Positions 27,049 through 35,159 of a stretch of DNA of 64,000 nt are shown here, piece after piece. Source of the DNA: SIG78 sp045635745 (lineage in GTDB: Bacteria; Verrucomicrobiota; Lentisphaeria; Victivallales; Victivallaceae); the NCBI GenBank assembly GCA_045635745.1, contig JAZTWG010000055.1, forward strand, positions 4,812 through 68,811, in the 5' to 3' direction. Numbering within the stretch: the first letter of the stretch is position 1; every line of letters starts with the position of its first letter. The notes beneath the pieces were generated by a model. The model saw only the letters and a program-made list of their open reading frames with translations. It was not told where the DNA came from and made no database searches. Made by a program: the position numbers and the translations under genes.

Positions 27049-28176
27049 TTATTTTTGCAGATTGAATCCCAGATTTTTGAGAATTTCAGCACATTTTTCA
27101 GTGGCATTGACTACGGTGAAACTCCCGAATTCCCGGCGCAGCGGGTAATTACCGCGGAGTTTTTCAAACTCTGCCGGGTTGTGCCGCAGCCGGGATGTAT
27201 CATCGGCAATGTTGTAGCTTTGAGACACTGCATACAGGAGTTTTTCTTCCATAGTGCCTTGAGCCGGACACTCGATAATCATATTTTCCGACACCGGCAC
27301 ATTATCCGGATACCAATTTTTCAAGCGATCGCTCAAACCGAAAAATTCTGCCAGCGCATTCACACTCATACTGGTGCCGTTGGCTTTGCCGTCAGTCGAA
27401 TATCCGGCAATGTGCGGTGTGGCGTAATCCAGCAGCTGCAGGAGCTCCGGGTCGATATCCGGCTCGTTTTCCCACACATCCAGCGCGCCTCCGGCAAGTT
27501 TGCCGGCCTTGAGCATGTTGCGCAAAGCGGTATTGTCCACTACTTCGCCGCGCGAAGCATTTATAAGGTACTGCCGGCTGGAAAGTTTATCCAGAAACTC
27601 TTTTCCGGCCAGGTGGAAAGTTTTGTCGATACCTTCAAATTCCAGCGGCACATGTATGGTGATTATATCCGCTTGTCGGGCAATGGTATCCAGATCAACG
27701 AATTTTTCCGCGCCTTCCGCTCTGGCACGGGGCGGGTCGTTGAGCAGTACTTTCATGCCCAGAGCTTTGCCGACGGCGGCAACTTTTTTCCCCACATAGC
27801 CCACGCCGACCACGCCGAGAACTTTTTCCTGCAGCGCAAATTTGTGCTTTACAGCCAGATTCAGCAGCAGCGAAGTTATATACTGTGCCACACTCGAAGA
27901 GTTGCAGCCGGGGGCGTTGGTCCAATGGATATTTTTGCTTTCCACATAGTTGGTATCGATGTGGTCAAATCCGATCGTGGCGGTGGCAATGAATCTGACC
28001 CGGGAGTTTTCCAGCAAAGCAGCGTTGCATTTTGTCCGGGTGCGGGTTATTATTGCATCAGCATCGGCAACATCTCCGGCGGTGGTTTTGGCCCCCGCAA
28101 GATATGTTACTTCAATACCTTCAGATTCCAGTACGCCTTTGAGAAAAGGTATTTTATCGTCGGCAACAACTTTCAT
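27049..28176 (-). CDS. pdxB: 4-phosphoerythronate dehydrogenase
   Basis: 375 aa. NAD-binding domain GVVGVGYVGKKV, catalytic Arg in NASRGEVVD, Glu in ENEPDID, His in TPHIAGYSTDGKANGT, then the PdxB-specific C-terminal dimerisation domain (FEKLRGNYPLRREF). It oxidises 4-phosphoerythronate in the DXP-dependent pyridoxal phosphate pathway. The pdxST genes of the alternative route are in the same window (54792-56230), which is unexpected. The DUF1805 gene is 13 bp upstream. Confidence 0.9.
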   Translation of the reverse strand: MKVVADDKIPFLKGVLESEGIEVTYLAGAKTTAGDVADADAIITRTRTKCNAALLENSRVRFIATATIGFDHIDTNYVESKNIHWTNAPGCNSSSVAQYITSLLLNLAVKHKFALQEKVLGVVGVGYVGKKVAAVGKALGMKVLLNDPPRARAEGAEKFVDLDTIARQADIITIHVPLEFEGIDKTFHLAGKEFLDKLSSRQYLINASRGEVVDNTALRNMLKAGKLAGGALDVWENEPDIDPELLQLLDYATPHIAGYSTDGKANGTSMSVNALAEFFGLSDRLKNWYPDNVPVSENMIIECPAQGTMEEKLLYAVSQSYNIADDTSRLRHNPAEFEKLRGNYPLRREFGSFTVVNATEKCAEILKNLGFNLQK

Positions 28177-28189
28177 GGCTTTGACTGCC

Positions 28190-28477
28190 TTACTTCATAA
28201 GTTTGAGCGCATCTTTGCCGCTCATGCCTGCTGTAATACCCAGTTTGGCCGCCGCTGCGGATACTTCGCAGACTTTGGCGTTGAGCATGTCGTCAAAGCT
28301 GGCTACTCCGCGCACCACTGCCAGTGCATCGTTGAGTTTGTCAGCCGTGGCAAGACTGAAATATCCGCATCCGAGCAATCCGTTGGGCGCATTGATCACC
28401 AACAGTGTGGCATTGGGGGTGGGAATAGCGGCACCGGTGCATACAACACCGTCAAGGTTCAGAGTTTCGATAATCAT
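28190..28477 (-). CDS. DUF1805 (YunC-like) family protein
   Basis: 95 aa from ATG 28477 (MIIETLNLDG); the longer frame to 28525 lacks a ribosome binding site and adds unlikely residues. It shows LLVINAPNGLLGCGYFSL and the DDMLNAKV string typical of the DUF1805 fold. Function of the family is not established. Small cytoplasmic protein, upstream of pdxB and apparently in one unit with it. Confidence 0.75.
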   Translation of the reverse strand: MIIETLNLDGVVCTGAAIPTPNATLLVINAPNGLLGCGYFSLATADKLNDALAVVRGVASFDDMLNAKVCEVSAAAAKLGITAGMSGKDALKLMK

Positions 28478-28589
28478 GATTTTTTTCCGTAATTTGGGTT
28501 GAAAAATTTGCAATACCATCAGCAACGGGCTAATTTATATACTGCTTGATATACTATACACCAACACGAAGAAAAAAGGCAAATAAAAA

Positions 28590-28820
28590 ATGGAAAATTT
28601 AGCTGATAAAATCACCGCCCGTCTGAACGAAATGCGCCAATATCTGCAAGCTGATGGCGGCGATCTGGAAATCGTCAAAATCGAAGGCAAAACCGTTCAG
28701 CTCAAGCTGCGTGGTGCCTGCGGCGGCTGCCCCCATGCCACTATGACCATCAAAAACGGTCTGGAACGGGTGCTGCGCGAAGAGATCGATCCCGAAATCA
28801 CTATCGAACGTGTGCTGTGA
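28590..28820 (+). CDS. NFU-type iron-sulfur scaffold/carrier protein
   Basis: 76 aa, a stand-alone NifU C-terminal domain. LQADGGDLEIVKIEG and CGGCPHATMTIKNGLE with the CxxC that binds a 4Fe-4S cluster are diagnostic. It carries or transfers Fe-S clusters in the cytoplasm. A terminator follows at 28859-28895. Upstream AT-rich sequence may contain a promoter. Confidence 0.92.
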   Translation: MENLADKITARLNEMRQYLQADGGDLEIVKIEGKTVQLKLRGACGGCPHATMTIKNGLERVLREEIDPEITIERVL

Positions 28821-28858
28821 TGCAACAATAATCTGACTGCAGCAGTCTATTGAATCAA

Positions 28859-28895
28859 GCGCCGCATTTTGTGTATGGCGGCGTTTGTACTTTTT
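28859..28895 (+). terminator. Terminator after the NFU gene
   Basis: Arms GCGCCGC and GCGGCGT around a 12-nt loop, then TTGTACTTTTT. Confidence 0.65.
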
Positions 28896-28926
28896 AATTC
28901 CCAATAACATACGATCTGGAGAGATA

Positions 28927-29829
28927 ATGGAACAGGATTGCCTGATAAGAGGTTTGCACTCCACGCTCAATCTGCGTGCCGTGTGGGCAGAAACCACCAG
29001 TGTGGTCAATGCCGGGATCACTACTCATGATACCGATCCGGCGGCGGCAATGGCTTTTGCAAGTGCCTTGAGTGCGGCGGCAGTATCGGCAGCCATGCTC
29101 GATGAGGGCGACCGTTTTTCCATCCGCTACGAATACCCCGGCGCGCTCAAGGGCATGATCATTGAATCTGCTGCCGACGGCAGCGTGCGCGGTGTGCCTT
29201 TTGTGCCGCACCCGCTGGACTGCGGCGCCTGTGAACTGGGCGAACTTTACGGCGATAATGACGGTATGATCTATGTAACAAGATCTACACCCGACGGTAA
29301 AATATTGAATTCGGGCCAGACCCGGGCACCGCTGGCCGACCCAGCCAACGATCTGGCATTTTTCTTCTGCGTGAGCAATCAGCTGGAAACCGAGATCCGC
29401 ACCTGGGCGGAATATCAGCCCGATCCGCAGCGGCCGGTCAAACGTATGTCGGTACTTATGCTGCAGGCCATGCCGGGGTGCGATCTGGAAGTTTTCAGCA
29501 ATCTCCGCAATGCCATGCATGGCGCCGCGGCCAATGCTATCCGCGAAAAACTCGATCTGGCTGACGAACCGGAAAAAGCCATGAAAACGATGCTTGCGGA
29601 GCTGGCATTTGCAGCAAATGTGGAAGATTTTGATGCTGAAAAATGCATTTTTACCACCGGCGTAAAACCCCGTTGGCAATGCCGCTGCAGCGACGAAAGT
29701 ATGCGCCGTGCCATGACCGTGCTGGGTAAAGATGATCTGGAAAAACTTTTTGCCGAACGGGTCAATCCGGAAATAAAGTGTAATTTCTGCTGCCGGAGCT
29801 ACCGCTTCAAAAAAGAAGATTTTTTCTGA
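28927..29829 (+). CDS. hslO: Redox-regulated chaperone Hsp33
   Basis: 300 aa from ATG 28927 (MEQDCLIRGLHSTLN), preceded by GGAGAG; the longer frame starts before this ribosome binding site. The C-terminal zinc-binding redox switch is CRCS...CNFC (C-x-C plus C-x2-C), with four Cys in the usual spacing. Hsp33 is a holdase activated by oxidation. Strong terminator after the gene. Confidence 0.92.
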   Translation: MEQDCLIRGLHSTLNLRAVWAETTSVVNAGITTHDTDPAAAMAFASALSAAAVSAAMLDEGDRFSIRYEYPGALKGMIIESAADGSVRGVPFVPHPLDCGACELGELYGDNDGMIYVTRSTPDGKILNSGQTRAPLADPANDLAFFFCVSNQLETEIRTWAEYQPDPQRPVKRMSVLMLQAMPGCDLEVFSNLRNAMHGAAANAIREKLDLADEPEKAMKTMLAELAFAANVEDFDAEKCIFTTGVKPRWQCRCSDESMRRAMTVLGKDDLEKLFAERVNPEIKCNFCCRSYRFKKEDFF

Positions 29830-29861
29830 AAATCGTGCGTGCAGATGCTGCTGAAGCCTTG

Positions 29862-29908
29862 AAAAAAAGCGTTTTGCTGTTAGATTATACAGCAAAACGC
29901 TTTTTTTA
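29862..29908 (+). terminator. Rho-independent terminator after hslO
   Basis: Perfect 19-bp arms AAAAAAAGCGTTTTGCTGT and ACAGCAAAACGCTTTTTTT around an 8-nt loop; T-tract on both strands. Confidence 0.85.
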
Positions 29909-29940
29909 TCTGCAAATTAAGTTATTGAAAGGTTGCATTT

Positions 29941-31254
29941 ATGTTGAAAATGGGTTGTTCCAAAGCCGATGTTACTCCATCATGGCCCACTTATCTGCGC
30001 GGCTACGCCAGCAGAACCCGCCTGACCGATGAGATCGAAGAGCCGATTGAAATCGGTGTTATAGCGCTTGAAAAAAATGGCGTGAAAAGCCTGATCATTA
30101 CCGCCGACAGTCTGGGGATCAAACTGCATGATATGTGCAATATCTACAAAGCAATTGCCGCAGAAACCGGGATTGATTTTCCCAATATCATGATCTCCTG
30201 CAGTCATACGCATTTTGCGCCCAATTTCAACGGGTTTACGATTTATACCGCCGGTGGCGAGCTGGCATTGGGGAGTTATCCGGCCGATGTAAAATACTTT
30301 GATTTCTGGATGAGCAAAGTTCTTCCGGCTGTAAAACACGCGATCGACGATCTGGAAGAAGTCCGCCTGCTGCAGGCCGATATTCCGGTGAGCAGTATAG
30401 CTTTCAACCGCCGCACCGTCCGCAAGGAAGACGGTAAAGTTACCACCAACTATACTTATCCGGAAGATCCGGAAAATTATGAATTTTCCAGCATCGATAC
30501 CATTATGCATGTCTGGAAATTCATGCGCGGCAATGCCCCCAAAGGCGTACTTGCCCGTTATGGCTGCCATCCGGTTACCGGCGGCTACAACAGCTACGGC
30601 GTTTCGGCGGATTATCCGGGGTATTTCAAACGTTATACCGAAGAAAAACTCGGCTGTCCGGCATTCTTTATGCTGGGTACTGCCGGCGATGTAGTGCCCA
30701 TGCAGCGGGCGAAAGAATCCCGCAAGGATATCGGTCAGGTAATGGCCTCAAGCATCCGTCTGGCCGGTCGTACTTTCCGTGATACTACTGACTTTACCTT
30801 GAAGTGCGCCATGCGTAATTTGCATGTGAAATCCGATCAGCTTGCCGGCCTGACTGCCGACGTTATTGACCAGCGCTGGGCCGAAGAAGTGAAGAAAGCT
30901 CAAAGTACATCAACTTACAGCCGTGATTTTTATATGACCGGCATGCAGTACAATATGTTTCACGAGTTCAACGGTTCCGAAGCTGATCTGCCGATCCAGC
31001 TTATGCAGTTGGGCGACCGGGTGCTGGTGGGGCTGCCTTTTGAAGTACTGACGATCGTTGGCGCGGGTATCCGCGAAGTTTATCCGGATGCGACTGTGGT
31101 CAGCTGTACTGCCGGATACGAAGGGTATCTGCCGGTAGCCAGCGATTTCCCCAAAGGCGGTTACGAAGCCGATGCCGGTACCATCTGGAATCAGGATACC
31201 GGGGATAATGTGATTGCTGAATCGGTGAAAGCACTCGCCGATTTCAAAGCGTAA
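29941..31254 (+). CDS. Neutral/alkaline ceramidase-like N-terminal domain protein (copy 2)
   Basis: 437 aa. GCSKADVTPSWPTYLRGYAS at the start parallels the other copy; SCSHTHFAPNF has the metal-binding His pair and GCHPVTGG a further His. No signal peptide. Paralogue of the 23913-25274 protein but clearly diverged. Likely a metal-dependent amidase of the cytoplasm; substrate unknown. It stands alone between two terminators. SD AAAGG. Confidence 0.75.
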   Translation: MLKMGCSKADVTPSWPTYLRGYASRTRLTDEIEEPIEIGVIALEKNGVKSLIITADSLGIKLHDMCNIYKAIAAETGIDFPNIMISCSHTHFAPNFNGFTIYTAGGELALGSYPADVKYFDFWMSKVLPAVKHAIDDLEEVRLLQADIPVSSIAFNRRTVRKEDGKVTTNYTYPEDPENYEFSSIDTIMHVWKFMRGNAPKGVLARYGCHPVTGGYNSYGVSADYPGYFKRYTEEKLGCPAFFMLGTAGDVVPMQRAKESRKDIGQVMASSIRLAGRTFRDTTDFTLKCAMRNLHVKSDQLAGLTADVIDQRWAEEVKKAQSTSTYSRDFYMTGMQYNMFHEFNGSEADLPIQLMQLGDRVLVGLPFEVLTIVGAGIREVYPDATVVSCTAGYEGYLPVASDFPKGGYEADAGTIWNQDTGDNVIAESVKALADFKA

Positions 31255-31290
31255 GCGCTGAAAAAAAACGCATTACCTGATAAAATAAAG

Positions 31291-31340
31291 CAGGGCTGCT
31301 GCGAAAACTCTCAAAAGGTTTGCAGCAGTCCTGTTTTTTG
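31291..31340 (+). terminator. Terminator after the ceramidase-like gene
   Basis: CAGGGCTGCTGC and GCAGCAGTCCTG arms (one mismatch) around a 19-nt loop, then TTTTTT. Confidence 0.75.
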
Positions 31341-31357
31341 CTGTGAAAAATGGTTTA

Positions 31358-31630
31358 TTACTCAAGTTTGCCGCGTTTCCGCATTTCCCGGTAGTATATC
31401 ACCAGCACAAAGTCGGCAGATACCATCAGCAGATTGAGTACATACAGCCACAATACCCAGTCCATGTGGCCATTGAGTTTGTTGAGAATACCGGCCAGGT
31501 ACCCGACGATGATCAACAAAAGGAATCCACTGCTTTTGCCCGTCGGATTTTTGACCTTGTAGGTTTTGATGATCGATACCGGCCAACTGGCCCCGAAACA
31601 GACCAGCATAATAGCTTCAAAAATACTCAT
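31358..31630 (-). CDS. Small three-helix membrane protein, PQ-loop/SemiSWEET-like
   Basis: 90 aa from ATG 31630 (MSIFEAIMLVCFG); the longer frame to 31756 runs into dinB. Three hydrophobic helices (about 4-18, 35-52, 58-80) and the loop WPVSIIKTYKVK, which aligns with the PQ-loop though the PQ pair itself reads PV. Length matches SemiSWEET transporters, which work as dimers. Sugar transport is therefore possible, not shown. SD lies just ahead (GGGAGA). Confidence 0.6.
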   Translation of the reverse strand: MSIFEAIMLVCFGASWPVSIIKTYKVKNPTGKSSGFLLLIIVGYLAGILNKLNGHMDWVLWLYVLNLLMVSADFVLVIYYREMRKRGKLE

Positions 31631-31688
31631 AAAAAAATCTCCCTTGGTGTTTCCATTAAGCTGTATAATATACACCTGATCGGCAATA

Positions 31689-32789
31689 TTACCAATCCAG
31701 CGGCAGTTCCATTTGCATAAATTCTGTTTTATTGTTTTCCGGAAAATTGGAAACACTCAAGCCCATGAGCCGGATTTTCTTTACTCCGGCTTCGGTTCGC
31801 TCAAGGAGGATCAGGGCGGTTTTTTCCAGCGCTTCGGCCTGATTTACAGCGCCTGGAATGGTCAAACTGCGGGTGATGGTGGAAAAATCTTCGTAACGCA
31901 CTTTGAGTGTTATGGTACGCCCGGAAAGCTTTTCGCGCTGCAGCAACTGCGAAACTTTGCCGGCGAGCCGGTGCAGTAATTCTTTCAAAACTGTCATGTC
32001 TTTTAGATCATGCGAAAGCGTTATCTCCCGACCCAGCGATTTGCGCCTTTCTGCGGGTTCCACCGGTCGGTTGTCAATGCCGCGGACTATGTTGTAGTAA
32101 AATACCCCAGCTTTACCAAAATGCTGTATCAGCATTTCCAGCGGCATATTGTAAAGCTCCTCTCCGGTGGAGATCCCGAATTCGTGGAAACGTTTGGCAG
32201 TGGCTTGACCGACACCGTAAAATTTTTCGATCTTGAGCTGAAAAATAAAATCCTGTGACCGCTCCGGAGTTATTACCGTGAGTCCAGCCGGTTTGCGCCA
32301 GTCGCTGGCGATCTTGGCAAGAAATTTATTGAACGATACTCCGGCCGAGGCAGTCAATCCGGTAACTGTTCTGATGCGGTTTTGCAGATAAAGCGCAACT
32401 TTGGTTGCCGAAGGCTCCTGCAGTTTGTTATTTGTCACATCCAGAAAGGCTTCATCAATGGATAACGGCTCGATAACATCTGTCACTTCCCGGAAAATAT
32501 TGCGGATGGTGTGCGATATTTCCCGGTAGCGGCGCATATTTCCCTGCACAAATATACCATTCGGGCAGAGTCTGCGGGCAGTCTTGGCCGGCATGGCCGA
32601 TTGTATTCCGTAGCTGCGCGCTTCGTAACTGGCGGTGCTGACCACACCTCGCTGTTCCGGGGTGCCGCCCACGATCACCGGCAAACCGCGCCACTCCGGG
32701 TGATCGAGCTGCTCAACGGAGGCAAAAAATGCATCCATATCTATATGGATTATTCTGCGGACAGCAGATTTCTGATCGAGATCGTTCAC
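31689..32789 (-). CDS. dinB: DNA polymerase IV (Y-family)
   Basis: 366 aa, usual size. Catalytic motifs IDMDAFFASVEQ and SIDEAFLDV (Asp, Asp-Glu), palm, thumb with Gly-rich hairpin (FYGVGQATAKRF) and little-finger domain. The C-terminus ends MQMELPLDW, a likely beta-clamp-binding peptide (QMELPL). It does error-prone translesion synthesis. The start overlaps the kinase stop by 4 bp (ATGA), so translation is coupled to an upstream Ser/Thr kinase. Confidence 0.95.
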   Translation of the reverse strand: MNDLDQKSAVRRIIHIDMDAFFASVEQLDHPEWRGLPVIVGGTPEQRGVVSTASYEARSYGIQSAMPAKTARRLCPNGIFVQGNMRRYREISHTIRNIFREVTDVIEPLSIDEAFLDVTNNKLQEPSATKVALYLQNRIRTVTGLTASAGVSFNKFLAKIASDWRKPAGLTVITPERSQDFIFQLKIEKFYGVGQATAKRFHEFGISTGEELYNMPLEMLIQHFGKAGVFYYNIVRGIDNRPVEPAERRKSLGREITLSHDLKDMTVLKELLHRLAGKVSQLLQREKLSGRTITLKVRYEDFSTITRSLTIPGAVNQAEALEKTALILLERTEAGVKKIRLMGLSVSNFPENNKTEFMQMELPLDW

Positions 32790-33793
32790 CTGCCGGGCAC
32801 CGTGGTTTCGGTAATCGTATTTTCCGGCGGTATGAGCTGTGTCGTCTGGTCAACGCTCTGGAAAGAAGCAAATCTGCCGGGCATAAAATCTTTCATATAT
32901 TCAGCCAGCGATACGATCGTCGGCCCGTAACCGTCTTTGTAAATATAATACTCCAGCGATCGTGCCAGATCGGCGCAGCTTGCGAAACGCTCTGCCGGAT
33001 CGGTAGCCAGCATTTTCCGGAGAATATCCATCAATGCATCGGGCAGATCATCGGGCAGGGCGCTGTAATTTACATAATTGTTGCGGATCTGCTCGATAAT
33101 AGCTGCTTTTTCGGCATGGACATCGCGCGTATAGTGGTTGCTCAACATGTAAAAAAGCACTACTCCCAGCGAGTAGATATCAGACGCAAAATTCAGTTTC
33201 CACGGCGAATGGAACTGTTCTGGCGACATGAATGCCAGTTTGCCGGAAATAACATTACTTTTCTGCACTGTGGCTGCTCTGGCTATCCCGAAATCGGTGA
33301 GTTTGGGCACCCCCTCTTTATTGATAAGTATATTGTGCGGGCATATATCGCAATGGATGATATTCAAGGGCGTGCCGTTGGCATCTTGCCGGCTGTGGGC
33401 GTAAGCCAGTGCCCGGGCTGCACGCGAGGCGATGAATACCGCCAGTTCCCGCGGCAGGTAGCGATCCATTACCCGATGGAACTCCACAAAATCATAGAGC
33501 GATATGCCGTCAACGAACTCCAGTACAAAAAAGTATTCGTTGTCGATTTTGTTGAGCTGATATATCTGCACAATGTTTTCGTGCACCAGATTTGCAACCA
33601 GTTTGGCTTCAAAAACAAACCGCTTGACAAATTCCTGATCGTTGGCATAGCGCGGCAGAAGTGTTTTTATTGCTACGACTTTTTCAAAGCCTTCCACACC
33701 TTTAAGTTTGGCTTTGGCTACAGAACCCATGCCGCCGGCGGCGAGTTCCTGTACTATTTCGTAGCAGCTGTAACCTTGTAACGACTTTTTCAT
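32786..33793 (-). CDS. Serine/threonine kinase with atypical catalytic loop HCDICPHN
   Basis: 335 aa, soluble kinase domain. Gly-rich loop LAAGGMGSVAKA, Lys43 in VAIKTLL, alpha-C Glu62, catalytic loop HCDICPHN (147-154) and DFG (167-169). Compared with HRDLKPEN, the Arg is Cys148 and the Lys is Cys151; the catalytic Asp149 and Asn154 are kept. Myxobacterial-type kinases often have HRDVSPxN here, so activity is plausible. It lies between an HD-domain gene (7-bp gap) and dinB (4-bp overlap), which suggests a stress or nucleotide signalling link. Confidence 0.88.
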   Translation of the reverse strand: MKKSLQGYSCYEIVQELAAGGMGSVAKAKLKGVEGFEKVVAIKTLLPRYANDQEFVKRFVFEAKLVANLVHENIVQIYQLNKIDNEYFFVLEFVDGISLYDFVEFHRVMDRYLPRELAVFIASRAARALAYAHSRQDANGTPLNIIHCDICPHNILINKEGVPKLTDFGIARAATVQKSNVISGKLAFMSPEQFHSPWKLNFASDIYSLGVVLFYMLSNHYTRDVHAEKAAIIEQIRNNYVNYSALPDDLPDALMDILRKMLATDPAERFASCADLARSLEYYIYKDGYGPTIVSLAEYMKDFMPGRFASFQSVDQTTQLIPPENTITETTVPGR

Positions 33794-33800
33794 TTTTATT

Positions 33801-34412
33801 TCAATTCATCCGGGCATCAAATTTGTGGAGCATATTGCGTAATTTCTGCAAATTTTCCAGCTGCCCGCGGCGACGGAGATTTTTGCACATATCGGTAAAA
33901 AAAGAATTTTCTTCCAGAAATTTTATTTCCAGAGTCAGAAATTCCCGGTCTTCAAAAACAATATTTTCTGCAGCCAGTTCCTGACGGAAGTCTTCTGCTC
34001 TGCTTAAAAAACAGGCTCGTCCGCTGTATTCTATATCTGCATCGCAAAGCAGTTTTCCGGCTTCTGTAACCGGGTGATAAGGAAAAACCGTTTCGAGTAT
34101 CAGCTGGTGGGCCCGGGCGATCAGATCTGCTGATACATTGAAGCGTTTGCCGAAATCCTGCAGATAAGGCAGGGCCAATGCCTCGTTATCATGACTGCTG
34201 ACAAGATAACCGAAATCATGAAAAATCGCCGCCAGATGCAATGCCTTGCTCTCAAACGGATCCAAAGCTGCACGGCTGGCAAACTCCACTGCAGCGGCAC
34301 ACACTTCCCGGGTATGCACAGCATTGTGATAGGTGTAATGTTTATCCAGATTTTTTTCCAGATAAAGCAACGCTGCATCCTGTAATTTGGAGATTGTAAA
34401 GTTATCATTCAT
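33801..34412 (-). CDS. HD-domain phosphohydrolase
   Basis: 203 aa. HD-superfamily motif H...HD...D: HNAVHTREV and IFHDFGYLV, with a later Asp in LCDADIEYSG. These bind one or two metals for phosphate-ester hydrolysis (nucleotides or similar). Predicted cytoplasmic; substrate unknown. First gene of a probable operon HD hydrolase - kinase - dinB. Confidence 0.82.
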   Translation of the reverse strand: MNDNFTISKLQDAALLYLEKNLDKHYTYHNAVHTREVCAAAVEFASRAALDPFESKALHLAAIFHDFGYLVSSHDNEALALPYLQDFGKRFNVSADLIARAHQLILETVFPYHPVTEAGKLLCDADIEYSGRACFLSRAEDFRQELAAENIVFEDREFLTLEIKFLEENSFFTDMCKNLRRRGQLENLQKLRNMLHKFDARMN

Positions 34413-34590
34413 CAGTCGCTATTGAATTTTTGTTCATTTTGCTCTTTTGAAAAGCAAATACTCTTTTTTGTTGCATCGCAATCGGCGGCTTCCGGATTTT
34501 GCACCGGAAGCGCAGATTTTTGCCATTTTATCAGCCGGAGCAATTTGCCTTTGCTGAAAGATGTGTTAAATTAGCACGAGGAGTAAATAA

Positions 34591-35148
34591 ATGCAAGAAA
34601 ATTATCCGGATAATCCATCAAAAAAATCCCTCCGTCAGCGCAAGGATATTTCCGCATGGGAGCAGACTTTGCGCTGGCTGGATGTTAAGTGGTACAGCGA
34701 AAAGAAATTGCGCGAAAAGCTCAATAAACTGCATTATCCGCTTGCCGAGATCGACGAAGTTCTTGCCAAATGCCGCGAGTATAAATTGGTGGACGATGAA
34801 AACCTTGCCGGCGAATTTGCCCGCAGCCAGAGTTCCCGCGGCCGCGGCCCCCGCCGGATCGCTATGGAGCTTTACCGCCACGGGCTGACCGGCGATGTTG
34901 CCGAAAAAGCATTGGAAGCGGTTGCCGGCAACGAAGAAGAATCCTGCCGCAGCGCGCTGAAAAGCAAATTATCCAGCTGGAAAAATGAACCCGACTGGCG
35001 CAAACGCCGCGAGAAAGCGTTCCGTTTTCTTGCCAACCGGGGATTTAATCTGGATGTGATTTATCAGATACTGGATGAGGAAAGCTCTTTGAATTACCCT
35101 GCCGGCAATGAGTTTGAAAGTGAATTTTTCTCCCGGCAGGATGATTGA
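34591..35148 (+). CDS. recX: Regulatory protein RecX
   Basis: 185 aa. Three RecX-type three-helix repeats: QTLRWLDVKWYSEKKLREKL, IDEVLAKCREYKLVDDENL, and SSRGRGPRRIAMELYRHGL. RecX binds RecA filaments and limits their activity. SD GAGGAG. recA is not adjacent. Divergent from the HD-hydrolase gene. Confidence 0.88.
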   Translation: MQENYPDNPSKKSLRQRKDISAWEQTLRWLDVKWYSEKKLREKLNKLHYPLAEIDEVLAKCREYKLVDDENLAGEFARSQSSRGRGPRRIAMELYRHGLTGDVAEKALEAVAGNEEESCRSALKSKLSSWKNEPDWRKRREKAFRFLANRGFNLDVIYQILDEESSLNYPAGNEFESEFFSRQDD

Positions 35149-35159
35149 ACATTTGAACT

